A DNA stretch of 64,000 nt from Chionis minor (Eukaryota; Chordata; Aves; Charadriiformes; Chionididae). The DNA lies in NCBI GenBank assembly GCA_013398295.1, contig VZSF01006823.1:537130-601129 (forward strand), in the 5' to 3' direction. The position numbers and the translations under genes are program-made. Shown one piece after another: positions 12,391 to 23,765 of this stretch (positions within the stretch are counted from its first letter, which is position 1; each line of letters begins with the position of its first letter). Under the pieces are notes generated by a model. It saw nothing but the letters and a program-made list of their open reading frames with translations. It was not told where the DNA came from and did not search any database.

Positions 12391-12436
12391 GTGAATCAGC
12401 CGGGAGCCAGTGCCGGGTCTGAGATTGTTGGAAAAG
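12391..12436 (+). other. Candidate 46-nt exon
   Basis: The donor is consensus-perfect (GAAAAG|GTAAGTTAAT, GT at 12437). The upstream AG (gatgtcacag, ending 12390) has a weak pyrimidine tract. One frame is open: V-N-Q-P-G-A-S-A-G-S-E-I-V-G-K. The length is not a multiple of three. No family is recognised. Confidence 0.25.
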
Positions 12437-13736
12437 GTAAGTTAATTTTTCCATTATTGAAGATGTTTTAACTCCTTCCCCCTTCTGTTTTACCTTCCAC
12501 TTATCACCTCTGAAGAACTGACAATGGTCCGTACCCTGTTGCAGAGGACACGGTCACCCTCCTCACCACCCTGCTCCATCCCCAGTGGGTTCCCCCGTGC
12601 CAAGGCACAGCTGGGGCGCGGGAGGTGCTGCCATTCCCTCCAGCCCCACACATGGACGTGCACAGGGCAAATCCCATGTCCACAGCAAGGCTCAGGCTGT
12701 CCAAGCGACCTGCGTATCAGAAATGACTTTTACTTAACCCAGGAGGCCCCCACATCCCCTTTAAGCTGTTTTTTGACTGTGTCTTCGAGTGGGTAATGTG
12801 CTCCGTAAACAAATAACCTGTGTTTTTTTAACTGGGTCATTGGGAGTTGAGTTGTGCTTCAAGCATGGGAGGTGGGGAGGAAGTGGTGGGACCAGGAGCA
12901 GAAGGGGAGACAGCGGCAGCCTCAGACCCAGAGGACTGCAAGGAAGCAAAATATGGATGGCTGCCAGAACAAATGCAGAGCCTTTTGGGAAATCGTTTCG
13001 AGGCCTCATGAAAAAGTCGGAGAACAAAGAGGTAAAGGAAGGCACAAGTAATGTCAGACCTCCAGGAGAGCTGTTTGCCATGGGCAGGTAGCTCCAACAG
13101 GGGTTTGCCCATGCTTCCAGGTAGCACGTTGCCGTCTTGCTCTGTTATCGCTCCTTTTGATGAGGTTGTCTGTGGACTGTGGACTTCTGGACTTCTACAG
13201 CCCAGAAACATGAAGCATTACAAAAATGGTGGGGGGTGGGGGGAGGAAAAACAGAGCTTGAAAATAACAGCAACTTTGTAGATCTCCATATGTGGTCTAC
13301 CTTTTGGGGCTGGAATGAGGATCCTCAAAGGCATTTATGTGGCTAAAAGTCTGTGAGGCCTCGTCTCAAAGCACAGTGTTGTGTTAGAGCAACATCTGGG
13401 AAAATTCCTGCGTGTGTTTCCTCCCAGGTTGATCTGCGTGAGTTTATGGCCCTCTCACTTACTTATTAAAGTCTACCTTTTGGATTTAAATCATCAAGAG
13501 AACTCATTGTGAGAAAAAAAAAGTGCACGTCTTGGCTTGTTTACCCAAAACTAAATCAAAACTTTTCACTCCTTGATTTCTCTAGGAATTTTAGTGTAGT
13601 AAGTCCCCGTTTTATTCAACAAATGACTATGTTCAATGTTGTTTTGGAATAGTTATTAGTAAACTGCAGTTTCAAAGCCTGCAGGCGGCACCCAAGAGCA
13701 CCGAATATGACTTCTCCAAGCTTTCTGTTTTTATTG

Positions 13737-13801
13737 GCCAGATTCTGATCTCAGTCACACTGTGGAGCTTTGGTGGCTGATGCAGATGAGGATCTGATCC
13801 C
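13737..13801. repeat. Possible remnant of a palindromic amniote repeat
   Basis: The arm 'ggccagattctgatctcagt' at 13737-13756 and the partially complementary 'gaggatctgatcc' near 13788 resemble the ends of old palindromic repeats ('...gattctgatctcagttacac...') that I recall as common in turtle and bird DNA. The middle of such an element is not recognisable. Low confidence. Confidence 0.3.
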
Positions 13802-15540
13802 ATGTTTTAGTAAAATGAGGCTTCACTGATTTGCAGCTGAAAAAAATTAAAAAAACCCCCAAAACTGTCACAGCTTCTTTCTCCCAAGGGTTGATGACTT
13901 CATTTTGCTGTTCAGTGGTCCGTAGAAGGCTTTTTGGGTGCTGGCGTTGGGAGTGGGTATGGTAGTATAGACCTCTCGTACTGAGCCGGGGAACTGCAGA
14001 GCTTCACCCTCATTGACAGAAGCAAGAGAAATGGCTCACGAACATACCGAAGCAAAATGTGCAGTTCCAGGGGTACAATAGTGATACAGTAGATAGGATA
14101 TCCTGCCAAAACGCTGTCTAAGGAGCCATTAATGGACATCTGAGTTTTGCTAAATAATTAATGTGTCTGTTGTATTTTTTTCGTATAGATCTTTCAAGGA
14201 ATTTACTTTCTGTTCCTTTGCATTTAGTTTCTGTTCCCTGAAATGCTGCTTTTGAGCCTGTCTTCTCAAGCGTTTATGGACATTGTCTATAAGGCAGTTT
14301 TCTAATCGTAGCTCGTCTGTTACAGCCAAAAAGTATTTAGCTTCCAGTGTGTAACAAGATAGATACCTCTCTTTGTTCTTATGGTATAGTTTGCAAACTG
14401 AGGCGTAGCCTGCTGAAGTGGACATGCCAAAGGCAAGCTATAGGTCCAGACAAGCTATAGACAAGAACAAGCCTTGTTCTTTGACCAACACAAAGAAAAA
14501 CTTTAATAGAGCTTTAAAAACTACTAGATGAACTGTCTGAATCCTAGCACTCAAGGAGTTCTAAATAATACTCTTTTGTCCATCTCCAGCCGTATAAAAT
14601 GGCTATTCTGTTGTTGTCCGTGCTGAAAATACCAGCACATTACACTTTGGCTTTGTAGTCTCACTTTGCAAACTCATGCAATGCAGAAATCTTATATAAA
14701 CGATGGGGTGTGGAAATGCTGGTAAGAACAAGCCCCCCCCAGAACATCATTGGTCCTTTTCCAATTTTTCCTTGGTGTCTCTGTGGTTGGGCTGGCTGCC
14801 CCAGCTGGCTGGAAAAGGCTCTGTTCCTTGTTTCTCCCAAAGCCTGAATACTGGGGGAGTTTTGCCACCTTCATCCAAAATCCTGGCTATCGGCGTGAGG
14901 AGGATTTTGGCTGCAATTCAGCAACTCCCATTCTTATTTTCTTTTCACCGGTTATTTTCTCTGAGTGCCAGTTCACCGCTTGGGCTTCAGCTTGCAGTTC
15001 TCAAAGGGAAAGGAACCAATATCACCGTAGTATTAGTGGCTAGGTCAGACATATCCCAAGGACTAGGGCAGTACCCAGGGCTCAGGTTTTGGTTGGCCTT
15101 TGCTGAAGGTGGGAGATGTTCACTAGCTTCAGTTGCAGATGTGGATGTGGATCCAGGATCCAGGCTGCACGGGCAGGGAGTTCGGAGGCAGACGTTGGGT
15201 ATGGACTGCTCCAGCGGGGCATACGGCACCGAGGGCTTTTCTCCACTCTTAAAAATAGCAGGCAGGTCACAAACTAAGGTGTGAGCTTAGCTCCAAATGA
15301 TGGTCAGTTCTCTGAAACAACCCAAACCTTTCAGCATATCCGCTTAGGACAAGGTGTTCTTCCTCTTCTGAAGCACAAAGGAAGGAAATGTATCTTCAGG
15401 AAATGTTTATTGTCTGAAGCAAGGTTCGACAATAGCCGGAAAAAAAAATCCCCTCAAAATTAATATAAAAATAGGAGGGGTTATTGACAAAACGCATGAT
15501 TTTTATGAGCTGGAGAAAAGAAAATGTGGTGTAATGTCCA

Positions 15541-15660
15541 TTGCCAGCGGCGAAGAGTGCAACCGGGCGACCGTGGTGCAGCTGACGGGTGACCCTCGCA
15601 CCCGGCCGTCTGCGGGCCAGGCGAGCCCGGCGGCAGTTGCCTGTCACCGTCCTCCCGTCT
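15541..15660. other. CpG-rich islet, strongest in the window
   Basis: About 15 CpGs occur in 120 bp at roughly two-thirds GC, so by hand count the observed/expected CpG ratio is close to 1. It is flanked on the left by AT-rich sequence (ttaatataaaaataggagg). It could be an orphan CpG island core or a lncRNA promoter. Open frames across it on both strands are what high GC gives by chance. Confidence 0.5.
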
Positions 15661-17011
15661 CTTTGCACATCTTGAAACAGCCATTGGAGAACACGAGTGA
15701 GATACTTGGCAACAGAAACGTTTACGTGTTGGAAGGAGAGGTGCTACTTAACACCCAACCCAAAGGGTTAACTTAAGCCCCCAAAGGAAGCCCCTGTAGG
15801 AAGCCTCCTTTCTTCAGACCCCGGGAGATCTGTTAGACACGTTTCTTCTCAATATTGTGGCTCAGCTCCCCCTCCTTTTTTTTCCACCCATATTTTTCCT
15901 AGCCTTGGAGAGCTGTAGAGGAAATCTTGAAGGCAGCTGGTCTCTGGAAATGAAACCTATGAGATTTAGTGCCTTCACTAAGAACGAAGGAGTTAAAAAG
16001 AAAATGAAAGAAATATTTAATTCTCTAAAACAGAGCTCTGCCCAGTCCCCTCCTCCCACGTACACCCTACCCTGGACGCCCTACCACAGAAGACAGCCCT
16101 GCAGTCTGCCGCAGACCTGTAACCTCCTGCTCCTTCAGGCTGGCTCCAGCGCGCTCCGCCGTGAGTCTGAGCTGACTGAAATAAGCATGGAGAGAGGCTT
16201 CCACAGAAACCTCTAAATGGGTTTTAACGTCTCCCCACCGTAGGATTCCCGGAATTAATTTGCGTCTGGCTTTTAAAATCGGGGACGCTGTGTTAAGGAA
16301 GATGGATGCCCCTAAGAAGTATTGAAAAGAATGAAGGGATGACAGCGGTGGTTTGTGTAGCAAGCCTGGCCATGGATGCAGAGTAGTAAATGTGGTTGGT
16401 TGATTGAGATCAGATTTATTATTATTTTTTCCAGTGGCAACGCCCTTGTAGTTTATTTATTTATTTTCCCCTTTCGCTTCAAGGCACCTAACACCACCAC
16501 TGTATTTTATAAATCCCTGTGATTATAAATCTAGAAGGATGGCATTCTTGGTTTCCTCAGAGGCCAGGAGTCTATACCCACAGGAGACGGATGGGAGAAG
16601 TAGCCAGCAAGCTTTCTATATTATTGCACGGAATTGCAGGAACTGGTTTTGGTTTACACCGCATGGGGGAACGCAATGTCTGCACAGAGTATCTCCATTT
16701 ACTGCTTCCTCTGCGCACAGCCAAGGCAGGATTGCTTACACTCCCTCTGCACCCTTACTGGGGAGGGAATGACGTTGTGCCTGCCCTACAAAAGATGCAA
16801 AGCCGCTGCTTAGCATCGACTGCTTCTGTTACCCTCCTGGTAGGATACGGCCCAAAAAAGATTAAAAGCACTTCACGGAACTGTGCAGAGCTGGTGTGAG
16901 ACTCCAGACTGGTTCTGCTCCTTTCTCCACTTCCCCTTCTGTGCCTCATGCCAGCGGAATGGCTCCAATACCTGCGTGAAAAAAAAAGTGTCCCCTTACT
17001 TTCTCTTGCAG

Positions 17012-17135
17012 GGTAGCGGTGGCTGCTGAAGACTTTGAGACCCCCAAGGTGTGGATAATAAATAAGACATTGTTGCTGCAGGATGAGTCAGGCTGTACTG
17101 CAAAGTTAGGAACTCTTTTAGAAGACGATTTTTAA
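17012..17135 (+). other. Candidate exon start with 40-codon open tail
   Basis: The acceptor 'gtgtccccttactttctctt' plus 'gcag' ends at 17011. From 17013 one frame is open for 40 codons to TAA at 17133-17135, beginning V-A-V-A-A-E-D-F-E-T-P-K-V-W and ending G-T-L-L-E-D-D-F. There is no internal ATG, so a start-codon-based ORF search would miss it. A possible donor CCCAAG|GTGTGG lies at 17048. An AATAAA is inside the open frame near 17058. No homology is recognised, and chance is a real alternative. Confidence 0.22.
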
Positions 17136-17690
17136 AAGTAGGGGATTTAGTTTACGTTTTTTCATGGGTCAGAAGGTCAGCTATGTAGTAAGGGCTGGAT
17201 TTAGATTTAGAGTAATCTCCGAGCTTTGAAGGAAAAAAAACCCAACCCAACAACAACAGGCATGTTTGATTTTGGTGCTTTGCTTCATCTTCTTGCTGCC
17301 TTGGTAATGGGGCTGCTTGTGGTGTTGTGGGGGCAGCCCCACAAGATCTCTGCTCCTTCCCTCCTCTTCCTATCATTCACCTCCTCCCCAGCCCTACCAG
17401 AGTCAAATATAAACTTTCTTAAAATGAACACAAGGCTCATTCCACTTGACCAAGCCTGACTTCCCAGAAAATAAACAGCGAGAGCAGAGCCAGCCAGCCC
17501 CCTCTCCCAGAGCTGGCAGCCTCCAGAGAGGCAACGGGTGGACCTAGAGCAATTCCGAGCCTTTTGCGATGGAGAAGAGGGTGCCAAGGAGAGAGATCCC
17601 ACCTAAGGGGCTTCCTGGAGTCCACTGTACAATAGCAATATTGCCGAGTGCCGTAATTTTCACAGTTCTGTTTTCTTTTTTCACTTTCAG

Positions 17691-17753
17691 TTGTATCCTG
17701 GATAACTGGACACAACTGTTTCCCTGCCCTGATAACGGATCAAAAGGCACCAG
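17691..17753 (+). other. Candidate 63-nt internal exon
   Basis: A strong acceptor (ttctgttttcttttttcact, then ttcag, ending at 17690) precedes a 63-nt segment closed by CCAG|GTCAGT at 17754. The length is a multiple of three. Two frames are open across it: one reads C-I-L-D-N-W-T-Q-L-F-P-C-P-D-N-G-S-K-G-T and the other V-S-W-I-T-G-H-N-C-F-P-A-L-I-T-D-Q-K-A-P. Neither matches a protein I know. The donor is only moderate. It lies 680 bp downstream of another good acceptor (17012), so the two could belong to one transcript. Confidence 0.3.
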
Positions 17754-18773
17754 GTCAGTAGCACGTGTTAGTGATACTGATAGAAGGGGGCTTTTCAGAG
17801 CTTAACACTTAAACTAGTCTGAACAGGGCGATAGCCCCATACTTTTTATGATCATTTTTATTGTTGCCCTTTGTTTTCTTTCTATTAAAATGAAAAAAGA
17901 AAAAAAGAAAGAAAAAAAAAAAACCCAAACCAAAATGCAACCCACCATTGCCAAAACAGTGTGTATCTATTAAAAGAATGGCTAGAAAATAAAGAATAAA
18001 ATATGCTGAACAGTTTTGCAACCCAATTTTGCCTTCAGAGTGGGTTAAATACATTTCTGCTCTGCAGAAGTCACCTAGCACCGCACTGACTGGGAGGTGC
18101 TGGTACTGTACCAGCTGCCCACAAAGGTGGATGAGTGAGTGGACACTGGAAAGGCTTCAGTTCCCGCTCTCCAAGGGACTCCTAGACACTGGACATCCCC
18201 CGGCCACTGTGCCAAGTTCCCTCTGCTTTGTCCTTGGGTGTGTGTTAGTGTACTGAGGCAGCAAAGCGCTGTGGTGCGGCTGCCCTAAAACCACAGGACC
18301 AGCCATGACCTTTTGGAGGTGAAGTCCACGCTTTTCCTTAGACTCCCAACCCCGCCGGCATCCCTTGTGTAATTCCTCGGGAGCAGCGTGTGTGCAGGTG
18401 TTGCCGACGGTACCGAAGTGATTCTCTCTGAAGGATGGTAGGAAAGAAACAAGTGGAGACAAAATAATAAATACACCTGTATGGGACGCCTTTTCCTTCC
18501 CAGGCAGTAGATGTTTTGGGACCTAAGTCAGAGTTATCTGATATGTCCCGGATCCCCTCTTCCTGCGCTCACCACCTTCTCTAGCTCATGATGTTTATCT
18601 ACCTTTCCTTTCCCAGGACAGGTATCTTTGATCTCGGCTGGTCTCACTGTTAAACAGTCTCTCTTGCAATGAAAGCTTGAGCTTCTGATCCTCTCTAATC
18701 CCAAAACATCCTGCATGATTGTGCGAGTCACTCAAGTTTCTTTATCTTACTAGCAATACCTGGCTTGTTATTC

Positions 18774-18792
18774 AAAAAAAAAAAAAANTGCG

Positions 18793-18832
<40 letters not shown>
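18774..18832. repeat. Poly-A tract interrupted by an ambiguous base
   Basis: A14 (18774-18787), N at 18788, TGCGATT, then A37 (18796-18832). No LINE or processed-transcript body is recognisable upstream. The N suggests the run was resolved poorly during assembly. Confidence 0.9.
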
Positions 18833-18834
<2 letters not shown>

Positions 18835-18997
18835 TAAAAAAAGGCGACCTAAGAGCGCCTTTACACTGCACCAAACCTGCTCTTTATGGAAAAAAAATCT
18901 TAAACTAGACAGCTGAAATGTTCCCTCCCGACGGCGAGCTGCAGAGAGCGGCAGTAGTCACACGGGGCTGAACTCAGACACCTTCCTCCGGGGGTCT

Positions 18998-19140
18998 TCT
19001 TGCTTTATATTCATGGGCAGCCTTAACGAGGGCAAACGTTGTTAATGAAGATTGACCAACACTTCTGCAAATTAAGCATGTGCTGCTAAGGATAACATTA
19101 AAAGTTTAAAAAATAACAGCAAGGAAGATTTATTTTCACG
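18998..19140. promoter_or_regulatory. Enhancer-like AT-rich block
   Basis: Sequence from 'tttatattcatgggcagcct' through 'gttaatgaagattgaccaac', 'aaattaagcatgtgctgcta' and 'ataacagcaaggaagattta' has several homeodomain-type cores and no repeat signature. It resembles conserved non-coding DNA; this is inference from texture. Confidence 0.25.
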
Positions 19141-20639
19141 TTAGGTTTCAATTTGCTACCCCCTCCCCCCCCTTTTTTTTTCTCTCTCTGCTATTTTCCA
19201 CTATAAGCATTATCTATTCAAGCCAGAACAGATTAAAGCTAATTGTTAGGCCCCTCTCTTTTTCCTTCTTTACTGTTTTATCTCCTAAGCAACTTTATTT
19301 GGTACAAGACAAATAATCTGAATTCCTGAAGTCAGAAACAAGGAGTGGGAGTCCGGGAAACTGGCTGCTGATCTAATGCAGTTTTTGCAAGTGTGGTTAT
19401 GGTTAGAAACTCTAAATATGGCACCCTGTTACCGTACACACGGTAACTCTGCCCTGTGTGTCAATGTCTGAGTCACAGTAGTGTAGTTTACTGACAAAAA
19501 CATGTTTTACTACTCGGGGCTGCGCGGAGTCAATAGAATTGGGAGTGAAGGAGCTGATGAGCATCGAGTGGTCCCAACGGAGCCGGGGGGCTCGGTGCGT
19601 ACCCGGGGCTGACTGCTGGCAAGGGGGATGTCAGCAGCAGGAGGAGAATCAGTTGATCAGCAGATGTTGAGCCCAGTGAAAGGGAACGTCTTGTTCGTCT
19701 TGTTCATGTGGAATGAAGATGCCAGGGAGAGGGGATTCCTGCCTGGCACCCCCCAGGGAGGGGGCTGCACTGGAGGGAGCACAGTCGTGGTGCCCACGGG
19801 AATGCACAGATTCCGCTTCTGCAAAAGCATGTGAAAAGTTCTGTTCCAGCACCGTGCAGGACAGAACCATCTTTCCAAGCCTTGAAGCTGTGAAACAGGA
19901 TTGACACCCTATGTCTCCCTCTCCCCCCACCACAGGACAAGCTCTTTCCATCAGCAAAGTGGCAAAAGCTTATTTTTTTCAATTTTTTAGCTGAACTTGA
20001 TCCAAATGTTATTGGCAGAAACTAAATTAATATCATGTTTTATCTCTTAACAGACCACCCCACCCCCCTTTTTTTAAAATCTTTTAAATACTAAGTATGC
20101 ACCAAGGAGACCGGCTGGTATTCCCATACTGTACGCATCCATCCTAACCTGTACTATTGACTGACTCATGTAGCACGCATCTGCAAGAGTTATTAATGGA
20201 AAGCATTAAATAAATTTGGTTTAATATTTGGTAAATAGGAGGTGTCTTTTCTTTGTGCTTGAATTTGTGTTTCAAATGTCTATGTTTGTGTTATTTATAT
20301 TAATATATTTCATGGGCTGCTTAATAATAGTAGCAATTAAGATAATAACAATAAATACTAATAATGCTGAGCTCTTCTGCTTTTCATCAAAGGAGGTCAA
20401 GACTCAAGGGTATACCTCTGGGGCCGGTATAATGTAGATCTGATCTCCTCCTGGTATTTCTTTTTGTGCAAAGTTGGAAGTATCATGCAGAGATCAGATC
20501 GCCTGTATTTTGGCCTCTGGAATGTCTCTTAGGCATTATAAATGCCAGTAAGAAACATAAAATTGGAAAGAAAACAAACACCAGGACATTGAAAAATGTA
20601 ACCACAAATACTGACCTATTTGGGTTTTTTTTTTTTCTG

Positions 20640-21110
20640 ATTTAGCAGAATGCTATTAATATTATAATTAAGGCTATTTTGCAGCCTGGGGGCTCGAACA
20701 CCTGGCTCTTATTAGAGCTGTATCCATAGCGTGTGGTGAAAAAAGAAAAAAGAGGACAAGAGAGGAGATGGCCCAAAGGAGAACACAAGAGGGCACAGTG
20801 GCACCTGTGGTGCGCTTTTTGTTCACTGGCTTTTTGAAATGTGGAGGGCAGGGTGAAGTTAGGCCTCTGTTTGCATGACATAAATAATTACGGCAACATG
20901 GTTGATTGGTTGGAATGGTAAAAGCGTAGTTTTGTCAACTTGGAGCGGATTGTTTACTGGAATTATTTTTTGGTGAGCTGTGAGGGTCAAAGGTAAGATG
21001 TGATGACTGTATCGGATCAGGTTAATATGGCAATAAGCCCCACTGTAAGTTTGACAGAATTAACCTGGGCGGTTGGTGGGAAAGGAACCTATTGTATTAA
21101 ATAAGGTACA
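20640..21110. promoter_or_regulatory. Enhancer-like block
   Basis: The segment contains 'gctattaatattataattaa' near 20652, 'cataaataattacggcaaca' near 20879, 'gatcaggttaatatggcaat' near 21015 and 'tttgacagaattaacctggg' near 21050. Homeodomain-type TAAT cores are spread across 450 bp of repeat-free sequence. Function is inferred. Confidence 0.25.
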
Positions 21111-21999
21111 AAAAGCATGTTCTCGGCAGGTGCTTTCTGCAGCTTTTGTCATCTATTCCACTATTCTTCTATGGTATTGTGCTAATGGAAACTAGTGCTG
21201 TGATTTCAGAAGTAAAGGAGACTAACACTGATTTCATTTTCTGTTCGAGGAGGACTTGTGTTTCTGCAAAGCCTTTTTCACGTGGCTGATGAGAAGTGAC
21301 CCAAGCAAAACTGAGAAGCTGAACCTTAAGCACCCTCACCCCCATGGATGCTGCTGAATTGAGAGGTCAGTGGTGAAAACATTCTTCTGAAAGAGTTAAT
21401 GTTGTAAATAGATATTTCGAAGGACGCAACATGGAAATAAGCGGGATCCTATCCCAGCTGTTAATTTGAAGTTCGGAGGTGACAGTCTTCCTTAGACATC
21501 TCGTGCCTGGGGAGCAAACACCCTCCCTTGTACATGGTCACTTGCCCATGTTGGCTTTTGTGGAGGGAGAACTGGGGTCAGAAGTGTTCCACCAGAGCAA
21601 GTCCAGCAAGGTTTTGCAAGCAGGGTTTTTTCTGGGTTTGTTCAGTCACCGTTTGTGACTTTCACAGGAGGTTGCAGACTGCGCCTTTACTATGGGAATT
21701 GTGGTTGAAACCTCTGAATGCTGGAATCCATGACATGACATTACTTCACAATTAAAAATGAACAACAAGCCTTTTTTTTTTTCCAAAGAACTCCTCATCC
21801 TCAGGGCTGCCATACATACTATTCATAAGACACAACTTCTCCACCCACCCAAACCGGCCTCCAGTGGTTTCTTACCCTCCCAGAAGTCAATCAATCTGTT
21901 GTACGTGAAGCTGCGAAAGACGCGATACTACACTGCATGCAAAAAAGTAAAGAAACAAGATCATTAACATCTTAATATCCTGTTCTGACATCTCACAAA

Positions 22000-22130
22000 T
22001 TATTTTAGGCTTCCTAGCCAATGTAAACAGGTTTGTTTTCAGCTCCCCTAATTGCCTGCTAATTGAGAGCAGATGCAGGCCTTAACTTTCGGCAGATAAA
22101 GAACAGCCTCTTCTCTAGGGCTTCGCATCT
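22000..22130. promoter_or_regulatory. Enhancer-like block with FOX and homeodomain sites
   Basis: TGTAAACA at 22022-22029 is an exact forkhead core. CTAATTGC near 22049 and GCTAATTG near 22059 are paired homeodomain cores about 10 bp apart, one helical turn. A CpG-rich islet follows immediately. Confidence 0.32.
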
Positions 22131-22137
22131 ATCAGGA

Positions 22138-22242
22138 GGTCTCCGACGTGTGCCTGAGAGCTTCCCTGGTTAGCGATGCCGAGGCAGAGAGGGACTGGAA
22201 CTGCTCCTCTCAAATCGCGCCCGAAACCGCGGTGAGACAGAG
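22138..22242. other. CpG-rich islet next to an enhancer-like block
   Basis: About 9 CpGs occur in 105 bp, including 'aaatcgcgcccgaaaccgcg'. It directly follows the FOX/homeodomain block at 22000-22130. Confidence 0.4.
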
Positions 22243-22821
22243 GGGAAGACGGAGCTGTGGGACTCATCAGTAACGTCATCATCATTATTGTTTCATTTTG
22301 TACTTCAGTGCACTTTCTGCAACGGCGTAGGTTTCCTTCTGGGGTGGTGGGGGAGAGTTCTCCGAATTATAGATGGGCTTCTCGTTATGATAGAAATCAC
22401 TGGGTTTATGAAAAATGCATTGCTGTCATATTCCATTATCTACTTCCTCCCATGCTGCAATCCTGTAGCTTGCAAGTCATTAGAATCTTTTTCAGAGTTC
22501 CTTTGAAATAATCCTTTCAAAAAACACTATTCATTGGGTATGACCCCGGAGAGATACTGTCTGGTACTAAAGCTCTCTTTTAGTTCTGCGAGGGAGACCT
22601 GTAACAACAAGATAAGTGCATGTATATTCCAAGTAATGTCTGGAGTTTGCTGCCTCCCATTAAATGCAATAGGAGCTCACAGTTCAAATGGTAGAATTTT
22701 GCTTTGTAAATGTAGGAGAAAATGTAGTTCAGATATATAGGTAAATTTGCATTTGGTAGTGATTTAATGTTCCATGGTCTGTTTTAGTTCCAACTTAAAT
22801 ATTACATTAAAACCAGCAATA

Positions 22822-22857
22822 AAATAAAAAAAAAAAAAAGGAGGAAAAAAAAAAAAA
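22822..22857. repeat. A-rich low-complexity tract
   Basis: Two A13 runs are separated by GGAGG. Confidence 0.9.
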
Positions 22858-23539
22858 GCGTGCTAACTGCTGGGTTCAGAAAGAGTGGATATGATTTTGT
22901 TCTTGCTGTCAGTGTAGCACTGAGCTGCCTTTTACTTTCTCCTCTTCATTTAGCAAGTCAGCAGCACTAGTTAAATGATAGCCCTCCGGTCTTTCTTCAG
23001 GACTGTTTTTGCAAATGGAAGCAGGAACTTCAAATCCTTGTGTTTTTCATATCACTTACAAGGTGGTTTGTGAATTTTAACATTTTTTTGCATCTAGCTG
23101 TGAAAAGGCAGAGGGCACGTGAGTAATTCTTGGTGAGAAGTGCCCTTTGTGCAGGGAGGCTGCATGGGTTTGTACTGCTGGGGTCAGGAGGTCAGCAAGG
23201 GATATTTAAAAAAACCCCCCCAAAACACCACCCAAAAATAAAAAATAGTTTGGTGGTTTGTGAATGATAAATGGGTAGAAAACAAAAAAAAAAAAGAGAG
23301 AAGAATTCATGCCTAACCAACGTCATTCAGAAATACCTAGAGCACCTGGCGTCTGGATTATGAAACATTTTTCAGCCCCAGAACCGCAAAACCTTCAGGT
23401 TTTCACTGTGATTTCTTCACGAAGCCCTTTTTCTCTCCCAGGGCTGGCTCCAGGCCTCCCTGTGAACACAGAGTCACCCCTGCTGACATTATCCCTCTCT
23501 GGAAAGTTGCCACAAACCTTGCAGAATAAAGTCCTGATC

Positions 23540-23765
23540 TAACAGCGATGCGAGCGGTTTAATAGGAGGGCAGGGGGGCTGGAAGTCAGTAGCACAAGGC
23601 ATAACAGACTAAAGCAGCGGTCCATTAAATCAGCGCGCCGGGGCCTAGGCATTTACAGTCACACAGTCAGATGTTTCCAGTAATTATTTCCCCATAGCAT
23701 TTTTATTAGGTGCTCCATAAATAATATTCACTGCATGCTCTTCTTATGGTCTTTTATAAAAAGAG
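23540..23765. promoter_or_regulatory. Enhancer-like block
   Basis: The block runs from 'gcgatgcgagcggtttaata' through 'ggtccattaaatcagcgcgc', 'ccagtaattatttccccata', 'tttttattaggtgctccata' and 'aataatattcactgcatgct'. It mixes CpG-rich and TAAT/MEF2-like AT-rich patches in a way typical of vertebrate developmental enhancers. Inferred only. Confidence 0.28.

Larger units (their letters stand above)
12437..17011. other. Non-coding stretch, no gene recognised
   Basis: Includes a 193-codon + frame at 14703-15284 that overlaps other frames on both strands and shows no domain, signal peptide or repeat structure. The CpG islet and the weak palindromic-repeat remnant are listed separately. Confidence 0.6.

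Noticed and set aside
14703..15284. 193-codon + strand open frame.
   Set aside because: It has overlapping frames on both strands, no domain or signal and no recognisable homology. The length is compatible with chance.
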